Notes: a model not told the origin generated them from the letters alone. DNA of 40,933 nucleotides from Methanocorpusculum sp. (GCA_030539655.1 JAUNXT010000003.1:21183-62115); one strand, 5' to 3'. Shown: positions 32,946 to 40,933, counted from the first letter of the stretch. A program made the numbers and translations.

Positions 32946-34027
32946 AATTCAGAGAATATGAAGCAAAACAGATATTCCGCGAAGCAGGAATACCAACCCC
33001 GAAAAGTGTACTGATTACCAAACCCGAAGAGGCAAAAACTGCACTGCCTGTCGTGGCCGAGAAAGTCGTCTTAAAGGCACAGGTTGATGTAGGAGGCCGC
33101 GGAAAAGCAGGTGGTATCCTTCCCGCTGACGCTTCAAACATTGACACCGTCGCAAAAGAGCTCTTCGGGAGAACCATCAAAGGACTTTCTGTGGAAAAAG
33201 TCCTTGTCGAGGAAGCTGTCTCCATCACTCATGAGTATTATCTTGGGATTACCATCGACCGTGCGAAGAAGCGTCCGGTAATCATCTTTTCAGAAGAGGG
33301 CGGTGTCGAGATTGAGACCCTTGCAAAAGAGCGGCCGGAAGCGCTTCGGAGAGTCTATGTTGACCCGTCGTTTACTGAACTTCCGGATTTCATTGTAAGA
33401 AACGTGGTAGGAACTGCTCCAAAAGAGATTGGAACAGTCGTCAGAAAACTCTATGCAGTATTCCGGACGAAGGATGCAGTACTTGCAGAGATTAATCCGC
33501 TTGTCGCATCCCCTGCAGGAATTCTTGCGGCAGACGGGAAAATCATCATCGATGACAATGCCCTCTCTCGTCAGGGAATCGCGGAAAACCGTGACTTAAC
33601 CGAGCGGGAGAAAGAGGCGGAAAAACATGGTTTCTCCTACGTGGAACTCGAAGGAGAAATCGGTGTCATCGGAAATGGAGCGGGGCTTACCATGGCCACC
33701 CTTGATATCATTTCCCACTACAACGGGCGCGCCGCAAACTTCCTTGATGTGGGAGGCGGAGCAGATGCAGAGCGTGTGTGCCATGCGGTAAAACTGGTAT
33801 CTTCCATGCCCGGGGTTAAGGTTATTGTAGTAAACCTTCTCGGAGGAATCACCCGCTGTGATGAGGTTGCAAAAGGAATCATAAACGCCGCAGTCTCTCA
33901 GGAGATAATTGTCCGCATCGCAGGAACCAATGAAGCGGAAGGAGCAAAACTCCTTGCAAAACACAACTATAAGATGCTTAAGACTATGGATGAAGCAATC
34001 CGTGCAGCAGTGGAGGTGTGCAAATGA
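32942..34027 (+). CDS. sucC: Succinyl-CoA synthetase beta subunit (ADP-forming type)
   Basis: 361 residues. ATP-grasp start MKFREYEAKQIFREAGIPTP, then VVLKAQVDVGGRGKAGGI (nucleotide binding), LGITIDRAKKRPVIIFSEEG, LAEINPLVAS (magnesium site), and the C-terminal ligase/flavodoxin-like domain NGAGLTMATLDIISHYNG, ANFLDVGGGA, VNLLGGITRCDEVAKGII. With SucD it activates succinate to succinyl-CoA using ATP, feeding KorABCD. The shared operon matches the reductive branch of the TCA pathway. 4-nt overlaps on both sides. Confidence 0.95.
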   Translation: MKFREYEAKQIFREAGIPTPKSVLITKPEEAKTALPVVAEKVVLKAQVDVGGRGKAGGILPADASNIDTVAKELFGRTIKGLSVEKVLVEEAVSITHEYYLGITIDRAKKRPVIIFSEEGGVEIETLAKERPEALRRVYVDPSFTELPDFIVRNVVGTAPKEIGTVVRKLYAVFRTKDAVLAEINPLVASPAGILAADGKIIIDDNALSRQGIAENRDLTEREKEAEKHGFSYVELEGEIGVIGNGAGLTMATLDIISHYNGRAANFLDVGGGADAERVCHAVKLVSSMPGVKVIVVNLLGGITRCDEVAKGIINAAVSQEIIVRIAGTNEAEGAKLLAKHNYKMLKTMDEAIRAAVEVCK

Positions 34028-34899
34028 TTTACGCAGATAAAAACACCGGTGTTCTCGTTCAGGGGGCAACCGGTTCACAGGGACGTTTCCATATTAACCT
34101 GATGAATGAATATGCAAAAGCTGTCGGAGGACGTGGGGTTGTGGCAGGTGTGACCCCCGGAAAAGGAGGCCAGGATGTCTTCGGAGTACCGGTTTACAAC
34201 TCGGTTTCCGATGCCTGTGCAAAACATGATATCGGGGCAACCGTAATCTTTGTGCCGGGAAGTGTCTGCGGAGACTCTATCATGGAAGCAGCAGACGCGG
34301 GAATTCCTACTATTGTTACCATCACCGAGCACATTCCGGTGCATGATGTGATGCGGGCTGTTTCATACGCTGAAAAATGCGGCTCAAAGGTTATCGGCCC
34401 GAACTGTCCCGGAATGATGATTCCTGATGAATGCAAACTTGGCATCATCCCTGCAAATCTCTGCAAAAAAGGAGACATCGGGGTTGTGTCCCGCAGCGGA
34501 ACACTCACCTATCAGGTGATTTCAGAGCTCTCGGACGCCGGGCTTGGTCAGTCCGGAATTGTCGGAATCGGCGGGGATGCTGTGATTGGCCAGACGTTTT
34601 CCAATGTGATTGATACCTTCCATGAGGATGGAAGAACAAAAGCTGTGGTGTTAATCGGAGAGGTCGGAGGTAATCTGGAGATTGAAGGTGCAAAGCGTGC
34701 CCGGGCGTTAGGGCTTCCGGTCGCCGCATATATTGCTGGAATCTCAGCCCCGAAAGAAAAGAGAATGGGGCATGCAGGTGCTATCATTGAAGGAGGCGAA
34801 GGAGATGCCGCATCAAAGATTGAAGCCCTGCGTGCTCTTGGAGTTCCAACCGCCACCAGACCATCGGAACTTCCGGAATTAATCAGAAGGTGCATATGA
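34024..34899 (+). CDS. sucD: Succinyl-CoA synthetase alpha subunit
   Basis: 291 residues from ATG 34024, which overlaps sucC. The CoA-binding Rossmann domain reads VLVQGATGSQGRFHINLMNE and FVPGSVCGDSIMEAADAGIP. The segments IGPNCPGMMIPDECKLGI and VVSRSGTLTYQVISELSDAG are typical. The phosphohistidine is His250 in KRMGHAGAIIEGG. It forms the heteromeric ligase with SucC. The stop overlaps the dacZ start by 4 nt. Confidence 0.95.
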   Translation: MIYADKNTGVLVQGATGSQGRFHINLMNEYAKAVGGRGVVAGVTPGKGGQDVFGVPVYNSVSDACAKHDIGATVIFVPGSVCGDSIMEAADAGIPTIVTITEHIPVHDVMRAVSYAEKCGSKVIGPNCPGMMIPDECKLGIIPANLCKKGDIGVVSRSGTLTYQVISELSDAGLGQSGIVGIGGDAVIGQTFSNVIDTFHEDGRTKAVVLIGEVGGNLEIEGAKRARALGLPVAAYIAGISAPKEKRMGHAGAIIEGGEGDAASKIEALRALGVPTATRPSELPELIRRCI

Positions 34900-35708
34900 C
34901 TCCGGATGAAAAAAACAGGACACTGCTTACATCAGCTGACAAACTTGCTCAGGATGTAAATGCACTGGCAATTATATCATTTATTCCGGCGGAATCCGGT
35001 ATGGAGTTGAAAACTCCGGTGATAAATGTATTGGAAGTCCATCCTGAACTTAAGCATGACACCTCCATGCTTTCACTTTTGGAGTACTGCTCGAATCATG
35101 TCATCGATGCCGTGGTTCAATATAGAATTATGACACAGACCGACAGCGGAAAAATTGTTGCCGTTTTCCCATATGCAATTCTGGTCTATGATATTGATAC
35201 GACAAAGGATGAATTCTCTGCAGAATCGTTTGCAAATCTGGCAAATCCTGAGGTTGTCCATTCTGTACTTTCGCTCGCCCTTGAAATTTCCCGCGAAGGA
35301 CGCGAAGGCCGTCCGGTAGGGACTGCATTTATAATCGGAGATATCAATGAGCTGAAACGGTGGTCTCACCAGGGAGTACTAAACCCCTATGAAGGACATC
35401 CGGAAGAGGTCAGGGATGTGTTAATACGTGAGAACTGGGAGAGTGTTAAAGAGTTTTCCCAGCTTGACGGTGTGTTTTTAATCGGAAAGACCGGAATTAT
35501 CGAAGCTGCAGGACGTTATCTGGATGCAGACGGACGCGATGTGAAACTCCAGAGCGGTCTTGGAGGACGTCATCTTGCAGCTGCGGCAATTACCAAAGTC
35601 ACTCCTGCGATAGGTGTTGTTGTATCAGAATCAGGTGGTAAAATCAGGGTATTTGCCGGCGGGGAGCTTGTTGCACACCTCAGAACTGATATCAGACTGA
35701 TGATGTAA
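34896..35708 (+). CDS. dacZ: DacZ-type diadenylate cyclase (c-di-AMP synthase)
   Basis: 270 residues. The C-terminal part is a DisA_N/DAC domain: LDGVFLIGKTGIIEAAGRYL (DG at about 191-192), SGLGGRHLAAAAITKVTPAI (R225-H226-L227) and GVVVSESGGKIRVFAGGELV. The segment SREGREGRPVGTAFIIGD (about 131-148) is typical of archaeal DacZ. DAC enzymes join two ATP into c-di-AMP, a messenger tied to osmotic and potassium control. Canonical motifs are DGA and RHR; here they read DGV and RHL, so activity should be tested. The N-terminal 125 residues are the archaeal DacZ-specific domain. It overlaps sucD by 4 nt. Confidence 0.83.
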   Translation: MTPDEKNRTLLTSADKLAQDVNALAIISFIPAESGMELKTPVINVLEVHPELKHDTSMLSLLEYCSNHVIDAVVQYRIMTQTDSGKIVAVFPYAILVYDIDTTKDEFSAESFANLANPEVVHSVLSLALEISREGREGRPVGTAFIIGDINELKRWSHQGVLNPYEGHPEEVRDVLIRENWESVKEFSQLDGVFLIGKTGIIEAAGRYLDADGRDVKLQSGLGGRHLAAAAITKVTPAIGVVVSESGGKIRVFAGGELVAHLRTDIRLMM

Positions 35709-35745
35709 CCTGTTTTTTATTTTTGAATGGAATTTTTCTTTTTTC
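35709..35745 (+). terminator. T-rich terminator at the end of the kor-suc-dacZ operon
   Basis: TGTTTTTTATTTTTG and TTTTTCTTTTTTCTG form successive oligo-T tracts right after the dacZ stop, in the short gap before the convergent DUF368 gene. Confidence 0.5.
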
Positions 35746-35753
35746 TGAAATGG

Positions 35754-36650
35754 TTATGTTTTGATTCCCCTTCGCTCAATGTACATTTTCAGTGCCTGCA
35801 GACCAAGCATAACGGCTGCTCCGATTGCAAAAAACATCCAGTTAAACGTAGAAAAAGTCACCATCTCCTGCGGGACGGAGAGTGTCTCAGGGCCCTTTAC
35901 AATCGCATAAAGGGATCCGATTAAGAGACCAAGTATTAAGTATATTGTCTGTGAACGGAACTGCTCAAAACAGGCTCTGATAACCTTTGTACAAAGTGCA
36001 AGCCCGACGAGAGTTCCTGCGGCAAAAATAAGCAGTGCCGGAAGATACGAGAAATCAAGATGAAGCACTGCACTAACTCCGGTTATCAGCGGAATATACA
36101 GCCCGAATATCAGAAGAAGCGTTGACCCGGAAATCCCCGGAAGTACCATAACCGAGACTGCGAGTATCGCCGCAATAAAAATCAGAACCGCAAGGGGAAA
36201 GCTCAGAGCAGAAATATCTCCGACATCGATAAAACCCCGCAGATGCACGAGAAGCGGAACGATGCAAAGACCTGCTGCCGTAAATACCAGCCAGTAGAGT
36301 TTTCCTTTCAGAGCCGCCCGTTCCTCCCGGATAACAATTGGAATTGCAAACAGTGTTAAACCTAAAAACAGCGAACTTAACGCATAGATGTTTGCTTCGA
36401 ATACCTTTGAGAGAACAATGGCACAGACTGCAAATCCGAAAACCCATCCCAGTCCGAGTTTTATGAGAAACGGCAGGGCTGCCTTTTTCTTCTGCATCGG
36501 GCCTAAGAGGAAGTCATTTACCGAGGAGACGAACTTTTCATAGAACCCGAGAATAAATGCGACTGTCCCGCCGGAAACCCCTGGCACACTGTCTGCAGCT
36601 GCCATGAATATTCCGCGCAGAACATCTTTTGCTGTTGTAAATACACTCAT
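35754..36650 (-). CDS. DUF368 membrane protein (putative polyprenyl-phosphate transporter)
   Basis: 298 residues, about eight or more transmembrane helices. The N-terminus GIFMAAADSVPGVSGGTVAF is the DUF368 signature, and a second related loop (VMVLPGISGSTLLLIFGLY) appears in the second half, giving an internal repeat (PGVSGG and PGISGS). In bacteria, DUF368 proteins (PopT) recycle undecaprenyl phosphate across the membrane. An archaeal homologue may handle dolichyl phosphate; this is inference. It lies 29 nt after arcS on the same strand. Confidence 0.9.
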   Translation of the reverse strand: MSVFTTAKDVLRGIFMAAADSVPGVSGGTVAFILGFYEKFVSSVNDFLLGPMQKKKAALPFLIKLGLGWVFGFAVCAIVLSKVFEANIYALSSLFLGLTLFAIPIVIREERAALKGKLYWLVFTAAGLCIVPLLVHLRGFIDVGDISALSFPLAVLIFIAAILAVSVMVLPGISGSTLLLIFGLYIPLITGVSAVLHLDFSYLPALLIFAAGTLVGLALCTKVIRACFEQFRSQTIYLILGLLIGSLYAIVKGPETLSVPQEMVTFSTFNWMFFAIGAAVMLGLQALKMYIERRGIKT

Positions 36651-36679
36651 TGTCCGCTCAGTCTGTATTCATTGCACAC

Positions 36680-38305
36680 TCATTTACGTGTCTTTCTAAC
36701 CTTCACTGCAACCCCGCGGTTTGATGCAAGCATCTCTTCCGCGCTCATCACGGCCTTTCCGGTTGCCGCATAGTTTTCCCCGGTAACAAACACCTCGTCC
36801 CCTTCACGAATGCGCGGGTCACACTCTGCGACACCGGGGGCAAGAATGTCTCCCTGCGGCACAAATCCAGGGGATATTTTAATCCGGTATCCGGTAATTC
36901 TCTCCCATCCTTCATGTGTAGGCCGGACGAGGCCTGTTGACGGGTCTGTTGTAAACAGCTGCTGTTTCTTTAAAAGAACCTTCACCTGTGGATATCTTCC
37001 TTTAACAATCAGACCTTTTGTATCCACATCCTCTCCGAACTGCCAGAGAAGTGTTCCGTGAATAAAATCATTCCTGACCTTTCTGCAGCCTTCAAGCGTT
37101 GCATTGAGGGCACGAAGCGACTCCTGCGAAAGCGGCCGCTCATCATTACACGTACATTCAAGGGAGAGACCGAGACGTTTTGCGGCTTCAAGAACCACTT
37201 CTTTTGCACCCCCGTCAAGGTGGCAGATAATCCGCTCATACCGGTGTGCATCGAGATATGCAGACACACGCTCAACAAGAATGCGCTGTTCCTCGGCATC
37301 CCAGAATCCGGTGACAGGCACGTCATAGTGTCCCGCAGGATAGACAAGTTCCAGTTCTCTTGGCACAATACCGAGAGGGGAGGTGACAATTACCTCGTGC
37401 GCCCTGCTGTCCACGACTTTTACAAACATCTGATGTGAGCGGGAAAGTGAGTACGGTTTTCTCGATGCGCACGGCAAAAGGACACAGACGTCATTTCTTG
37501 GCGGATGATAACGTGAGATGAGCCGCTCTTCAAAGAAATCAATCTCTCGGCGGTTGATTGACTCTCCTGCATTTGCCATAAACCGCGAACTTCTGACAAC
37601 CGGAAGAACGGCATCGAAGGTCGGAATCCGGTCGATTCTCCGGAGAAGCTCTACCTGCGGGGCATGCAGTCTGCAGCGCATCTCAACAAATTCGCGCAGC
37701 TGCCCGCGTTCGAGCCAGAGCCCCGCAAGCGAAATCTCCCGTTCAAGAGCGAGCCGGTTGTGGAGCTTCAGGTTATGTGTCTTACAGCCCTCACAGCAGC
37801 AGATGTTCTTCTCCATCCACGAAGCGTCAAATTCCCCTTCGGGCAGGAGAAACCTGCCCTGAACCGATGCAAGGTCGACTGCGGTATAGTCGAAGAGGTC
37901 AAATCCGCAGTAGACAAGCATTGCGGCATTTGAGGGAAGTGCAGATGCCGGGGCGTACCGTGCGGCATCAGGGCGAATTTTCGGGTATATCTGCTCCAGA
38001 GTTTCAAGGAACCGTTTTGAGTCATCTAAAACAGTGTTCCAGTTTGAAAACAGATACACACCTGCGTTCCGGTCCGGTGTTACCCCGGGATGAACCGCCG
38101 CAGGTTCGGATTCACGGGCAAAGTACTTTTCCGCATCCGATGCGGGAGCAGAGAGCGGAAGGTTGGTCAGTTTCCGGTTTAGCAGTTCCGGAAAAAGTTC
38201 TTCTGCCTCGCAGACTGCCGGTGTATGAATCATCTGTTCCGGGTTTACCCTGAGATTTCCGGTTCGTGCCAGAAAATCATGTTTTCTGACGTCAAACTGC
38301 ATCAT
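36680..38305 (-). CDS. arcS: Archaeosine synthase ArcS (TGT-like with PUA)
   Basis: 541 residues. The N-terminal half is TGT-like but without the catalytic site, with a cysteine cluster CCCEGCKTHNLKLHNRLALE. The ArcS-specific motif LLPCASRKPYSLSRSH lies in the middle, with ICHLDGGAKEVVLEAAKRLG after it. The C-terminal 85 residues form a PUA domain (PTHEGWERITGYRIKI, GDEVFVTGENYAATGKAVMS) that binds tRNA. ArcS adds lysine to preQ0 at position 15 of tRNA, and the radical SAM partner RaSEA finishes archaeosine. No RaSEA is evident in the window. It overlaps tgtA by 4 nt, so consecutive pathway steps are adjacent. Confidence 0.93.
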   Translation of the reverse strand: MMQFDVRKHDFLARTGNLRVNPEQMIHTPAVCEAEELFPELLNRKLTNLPLSAPASDAEKYFARESEPAAVHPGVTPDRNAGVYLFSNWNTVLDDSKRFLETLEQIYPKIRPDAARYAPASALPSNAAMLVYCGFDLFDYTAVDLASVQGRFLLPEGEFDASWMEKNICCCEGCKTHNLKLHNRLALEREISLAGLWLERGQLREFVEMRCRLHAPQVELLRRIDRIPTFDAVLPVVRSSRFMANAGESINRREIDFFEERLISRYHPPRNDVCVLLPCASRKPYSLSRSHQMFVKVVDSRAHEVIVTSPLGIVPRELELVYPAGHYDVPVTGFWDAEEQRILVERVSAYLDAHRYERIICHLDGGAKEVVLEAAKRLGLSLECTCNDERPLSQESLRALNATLEGCRKVRNDFIHGTLLWQFGEDVDTKGLIVKGRYPQVKVLLKKQQLFTTDPSTGLVRPTHEGWERITGYRIKISPGFVPQGDILAPGVAECDPRIREGDEVFVTGENYAATGKAVMSAEEMLASNRGVAVKVRKTRK

Positions 38306-39747
38306 ATGAAAACATCAGCCTCCGGGAACTCACGGCGGAAGGTTTCTGCCCACCGTGCTGTTGTGGAAATTGTAACATGCGTCTGCGGGTTTTCCGCAAG
38401 GAGCATTTTAAGCCCTTTGATACCGTATGCAACCATCTCCTCATCCCAGGTCGGGACCTCCGCAGGGCCTGCCGGCCAGGTTTCCGCGAGTTCATACGGG
38501 ATTGGTCCAAACGGCGGCTTAAACTCCGCGACCTCTGCAAAGCGTGACGGAACAGGCCCTCCTGCGGCAATTAACACATCGGAGGAAAGTTCAATCCGGG
38601 AAACCATTTCATGATAGCGGGAAACCTCCGGGCGAAGACATGATTCGGAGCCGCGATAGAAGAATCTTCGCTTGCTGGAACAGTCAAACTTTGCAATTTC
38701 CGGCATCCGTTCAAGGAACCTGCGGTACCCGTCGAGCAGTTTCGGATGTGCCCTGCAGCGTTCGTCAACCAGTTCAAAGAGCGTACCCTCTGCAATTGCA
38801 GCACGGACACGGGAAATTTCTGCAAGGGTTACCGCAAGATTGTGCTGTGCTAACAGTTTCTGCCGGTCCGGGGACTTTTTCAGCTCCTCTGCAGTGTGGC
38901 TTCTGCAGACCGGACATGCACAGGGAAGCTCGGTCATTTCATCGAGATGGAGTGTTCCGGAAGGCGTAATATAGCGCCCGTCTTTTGCATAGAGGGCATA
39001 AGCTGCAGAATCAAAAACATCGCAGCCGCAGGCAGCAGCAAGTGCAAACATTGATGGATGTCCGGCACCGAACAAATGCACACACGCTCCGGGCGAGAGA
39101 CCCTTTTTGGCATCAATAATGACATCCACGAGTTCACGATAGCGGTATGCTTCCATCAGAGGAACAACTGCCCCTATGGGGCAGTAGGTATAGCCAAGCT
39201 CTGCAGCGCGTTCTCCTGCTTTTCTGCGGAGGTCTCCGAACACGGCACCCTGAACGGGGCACGCAAGCGGGGCATCCTCTCCGAATATCCGCTTAGCCTC
39301 TCTCATCCGCTCCCACGTGATATCCATCTGGGAGATAACATCCTCTCTTGGTTCATCGGGAAGCGTCGGGATATCCAGCGGAACCCAGATATCACTTCCA
39401 ATCTTTTTCTGAAACCCGAGCGTCTCCTCATTTGTGATATCGACGCTTCCGTAAACCATCATCTGAAAAGAGCCGGAATCCGTCATGATAAGCCCGTCGA
39501 AACCGAGCACATCATGAAGACCGCGTGTTTCCGCCTGTTCCCTGAACTCTTTACTCTTCGAGAAAATATAGGCGTTGGTAATAATTCCTTCAACGCCCAT
39601 CTTCTTCATTTCAGCAGGAGGGATTATCTGAAGGTGCGGATTTACCACCGGCAGCAGTGCCGGTGTTTTTATCTGGCGGTCGCCTGCTTTCAGTTTTCCG
39701 ATTCTCCCTGCGATATCTTTGTGTAGTATCTCAAATGTTACTGCCAT
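38302..39747 (-). CDS. tgtA: Archaeal tRNA-guanine transglycosylase
   Basis: 481 residues. TGT motifs: LLPVVNPHLQIIPPAEM, the catalytic GLIMTDSGSFQMMVYG (Asp90), LDIPTLPDEPRED, GAVVPLMEAYRYRELVDVI, LFGAGHPSMFALAAACGCDV, and the zinc site CACPVCRSHT. The enzyme swaps guanine-15 of tRNA for preQ0. The C-terminus after about 390 is the archaeal C-terminal extension; the usual PUA domain is missing here and is supplied by ArcS. GGAG sits 7 nt before ATG 39747, inside the overlapping end of the AMMECR1 gene. Confidence 0.95.
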   Translation of the reverse strand: MAVTFEILHKDIAGRIGKLKAGDRQIKTPALLPVVNPHLQIIPPAEMKKMGVEGIITNAYIFSKSKEFREQAETRGLHDVLGFDGLIMTDSGSFQMMVYGSVDITNEETLGFQKKIGSDIWVPLDIPTLPDEPREDVISQMDITWERMREAKRIFGEDAPLACPVQGAVFGDLRRKAGERAAELGYTYCPIGAVVPLMEAYRYRELVDVIIDAKKGLSPGACVHLFGAGHPSMFALAAACGCDVFDSAAYALYAKDGRYITPSGTLHLDEMTELPCACPVCRSHTAEELKKSPDRQKLLAQHNLAVTLAEISRVRAAIAEGTLFELVDERCRAHPKLLDGYRRFLERMPEIAKFDCSSKRRFFYRGSESCLRPEVSRYHEMVSRIELSSDVLIAAGGPVPSRFAEVAEFKPPFGPIPYELAETWPAGPAEVPTWDEEMVAYGIKGLKMLLAENPQTHVTISTTARWAETFRREFPEADVFI

Positions 39748-40310
39748 GGATGAACTCCTCTGAATATTTGTCCCTCAAACACTGATATGGTACATGAATC
39801 TTTTTGCCATTCATTTTTTGGAAGACCTGCTTTGATACAGGTCTGGTCCAGAAACTCTGCAGGATCCCATCCCCAGTCTGACGCCACCTGCGGAAGAAGC
39901 AGACCGTGCATACCATGCGATTCCGCAATCAGCCCGTGTTTTCCAATCTCAATCACAGAGGGGCGAAGATTTGCGGGAACGGTCAGTTTTTCCGGCAGCG
40001 AAAGCACTGTTACCTCGATATCAAGAAACGGAAGCTCCTCTTCCTGCACCGGATAAAACCGCGGATCAGCAAGGGCTGCCTGATATGCCGCATCCTTTAA
40101 GGCAGCTTTCAGCGGAAGTACCGGATAGGGATAGCCGATACAGCCTCTAAGGTCTCCGTTTTCTGTAAGAGTTACAAATACCCCCCGGGGTTCTGAAAAA
40201 CTCTCCGGAAACACAATGTTTTGTACATTCTTTCCGGCAACCGCCCCGGATATAAAGGATACTGCCGCGGATACTGCAGTCTCCCCGTCTGTTTCGGATA
40301 AAAGATTCAT
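39738..40310 (-). CDS. AMMECR1-domain protein
   Basis: 190 residues from ATG 40310 (the frame is open further upstream, but that would overlap tbp). The family hallmark GDLRGCIGYPYPVLPL is present, with AALADPRFYPVQEEELPFLD and IEVTVLSLPEKL, then GKHGLIAESHGMHGLLLPQV and EFLDQTCIKAGLP. AMMECR1 proteins are widespread in archaea and eukaryotes and have no proven biochemical function. It starts 10 nt after tbp ends and overlaps tgtA by 10 nt. Confidence 0.9.
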   Translation of the reverse strand: MNLLSETDGETAVSAAVSFISGAVAGKNVQNIVFPESFSEPRGVFVTLTENGDLRGCIGYPYPVLPLKAALKDAAYQAALADPRFYPVQEEELPFLDIEVTVLSLPEKLTVPANLRPSVIEIGKHGLIAESHGMHGLLLPQVASDWGWDPAEFLDQTCIKAGLPKNEWQKDSCTISVFEGQIFRGVHPWQ

Positions 40311-40320
40311 TGAAAAAAAG

Positions 40321-40884
40321 TTATTTTTGGTCTTCAAGGATGTCTTTAATGCCTTCCTCAAGAACTTCAAGTCCCTTTCTGACATCATCCAGGCTCTTTC
40401 CTCCGGTCAGGATAATTTTACCTGATGAGAACAGAAGGGCTACAATCTTCGGATCCTTAATGCGGTAAACGAGGCCGGGGAACTGCTCTGGTTCGTATTC
40501 GATTGCTTCAAGAGAGAGGCGGGCAACGATTCTGTTTAAGTTGATGAACTGTCCGATATCGTACGAGCAGACAATGTTTGTTACTGCAACCTGCGGTTCT
40601 TTTAAGAGTTTGACACCTGCGTCCTTTAAAGAACTCAGGACCTTTTCAAGACCGGTTTCAAGAGCCTGTTCGTTTCTGATTCCCGTAAGTACAACTTTTC
40701 CGGAAGAGAAGATAAGAGAGGCCATGCGCGGCTCATCGATTCTGTACACTGCACCGGGGAAACGTTTGGTATTAAGTTCGCATCCCTCGATTTTGCTGGA
40801 TATTTCTGCGAGATTGATATCCTTTGCAATGATACCTGATGCAACGATATTTTCAATCTTGAGAGTTGGGTATTTTTTAACCAT
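40321..40884 (-). CDS. tbp: TATA-box-binding protein
   Basis: 187 residues, two direct repeats of the TBP saddle: IENIVASGIIAKDINLAEIS with FPGAVYRIDEPRMASLIFSS, GKVVLTGI, then VTNIVCSYDIGQFINLNRIV with FPGLVYRIKDPKIVALLFSS, GKIILTGGKS. An acidic C-terminal tail ends the protein. It nucleates archaeal transcription by binding the TATA box with TFB. It heads a likely operon tbp-AMMECR1-tgtA-arcS-DUF368. Confidence 0.97.
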   Translation of the reverse strand: MVKKYPTLKIENIVASGIIAKDINLAEISSKIEGCELNTKRFPGAVYRIDEPRMASLIFSSGKVVLTGIRNEQALETGLEKVLSSLKDAGVKLLKEPQVAVTNIVCSYDIGQFINLNRIVARLSLEAIEYEPEQFPGLVYRIKDPKIVALLFSSGKIILTGGKSLDDVRKGLEVLEEGIKDILEDQK

Positions 40885-40907
40885 CCTTATTTAATTGGCT
40901 ACATCTC

Positions 40908-40922
40908 ATAATAATACTTTTT
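40908..40922 (-). promoter_or_regulatory. TATA box for tbp
   Basis: AAAAAGTATTATTAT on the minus strand, 24-38 nt before ATG 40884. The window ends 11 nt beyond it. Confidence 0.45.
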
Positions 40923-40933
40923 ATCAGACGCAG

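Noticed and set aside
36810-38614. Many overlapping frames opposite arcS and tgtA
   Set aside because: High GC at third positions of the real genes opens antisense frames. The arcS and tgtA motifs identify the true strand.
1-40933. CRISPR arrays, insertion sequences, integrases or prophage genes
   Set aside because: No regularly spaced repeat series, transposase or phage-like genes were seen; gaps between genes are short and explained by promoters, tRNA-Lys, rnpB or small frames.

Overview
The window is a gene-dense stretch of a euryarchaeal chromosome, most probably a hydrogenotrophic methanogen of the Methanomicrobiales (Methanocorpusculum-like; the genus is a guess). The evidence is an archaeal TATA-binding protein, an archaeal Hef helicase-nuclease, archaeosine enzymes (TgtA, ArcS), MptE of tetrahydromethanopterin synthesis, a DacZ-type diadenylate cyclase, a class-I-type archaeal glycyl-tRNA synthetase, archaeal RNase P RNA, a tRNA gene without encoded CCA, and many leaderless-type promoters (TATA box about 25-35 nt before the ATG). 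No insertion sequence, integrase, prophage or CRISPR array was seen.

Layout. 1-143 (-): 5' end of a KaiC/RadA-like ATPase gene whose P-loop lacks the lysine. 193-2830 (-): tldD-tldE. 2990-5620 (+): PRC-barrel protein, two small unknown genes and adenine deaminase. 5657-9265 (+): a secreted unknown protein followed by a compact cluster of phosphopantetheinyl transferase, DltA-like amino-acid adenylation enzyme, formyltransferase and acyl carrier protein. 9380-13435 (+): glyS and hef. 13480-13782 (-): RNase P RNA. 13840-19532 (-): Fe-S aldo/keto reductase, DUF373 membrane protein, Thg1, PRC-barrel protein, and glutamine synthetase with a linked unknown gene. 19802-22165 (-): PlsC-like acyltransferase, Fap7-like kinase and CDP-alcohol phosphatidyltransferase. 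22295-22368 (-): tRNA-Lys(CTT). 22484-26356 (+): RCK/DHH protein, mptE and a radical SAM protein. 26396-30039 (-): radical SAM repair protein, two tiny genes, a MutY-like glycosylase and an AbrB-PhoU regulator. 30213-35708 (+): korDABC-sucCD-dacZ, seven genes in one overlapping run. 35754-40884 (-): tbp, AMMECR1, tgtA, arcS and DUF368.

How the genes work together. KorDABC and SucCD catalyse adjacent steps linking succinate, succinyl-CoA and 2-oxoglutarate, the end of the incomplete reductive TCA branch that supplies glutamate; glutamine synthetase lies elsewhere in the window. TgtA and ArcS are consecutive enzymes of archaeosine formation in tRNA. The lipid cluster points to polar-lipid headgroup synthesis with an acyltransferase that is odd in an ether-lipid organism.

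The strongest candidate for an undescribed system is 6244-9265. It carries the parts of a formylation-adenylation-thiolation loading module, as in the first module of linear gramicidin synthetase, but on separate polypeptides, with its own phosphopantetheinyl transferase and no condensation domain. Archaeal translation does not use formyl-methionine, so the formyltransferase probably acts on a carrier-bound amino acid or on another amine of a specialised or surface product.
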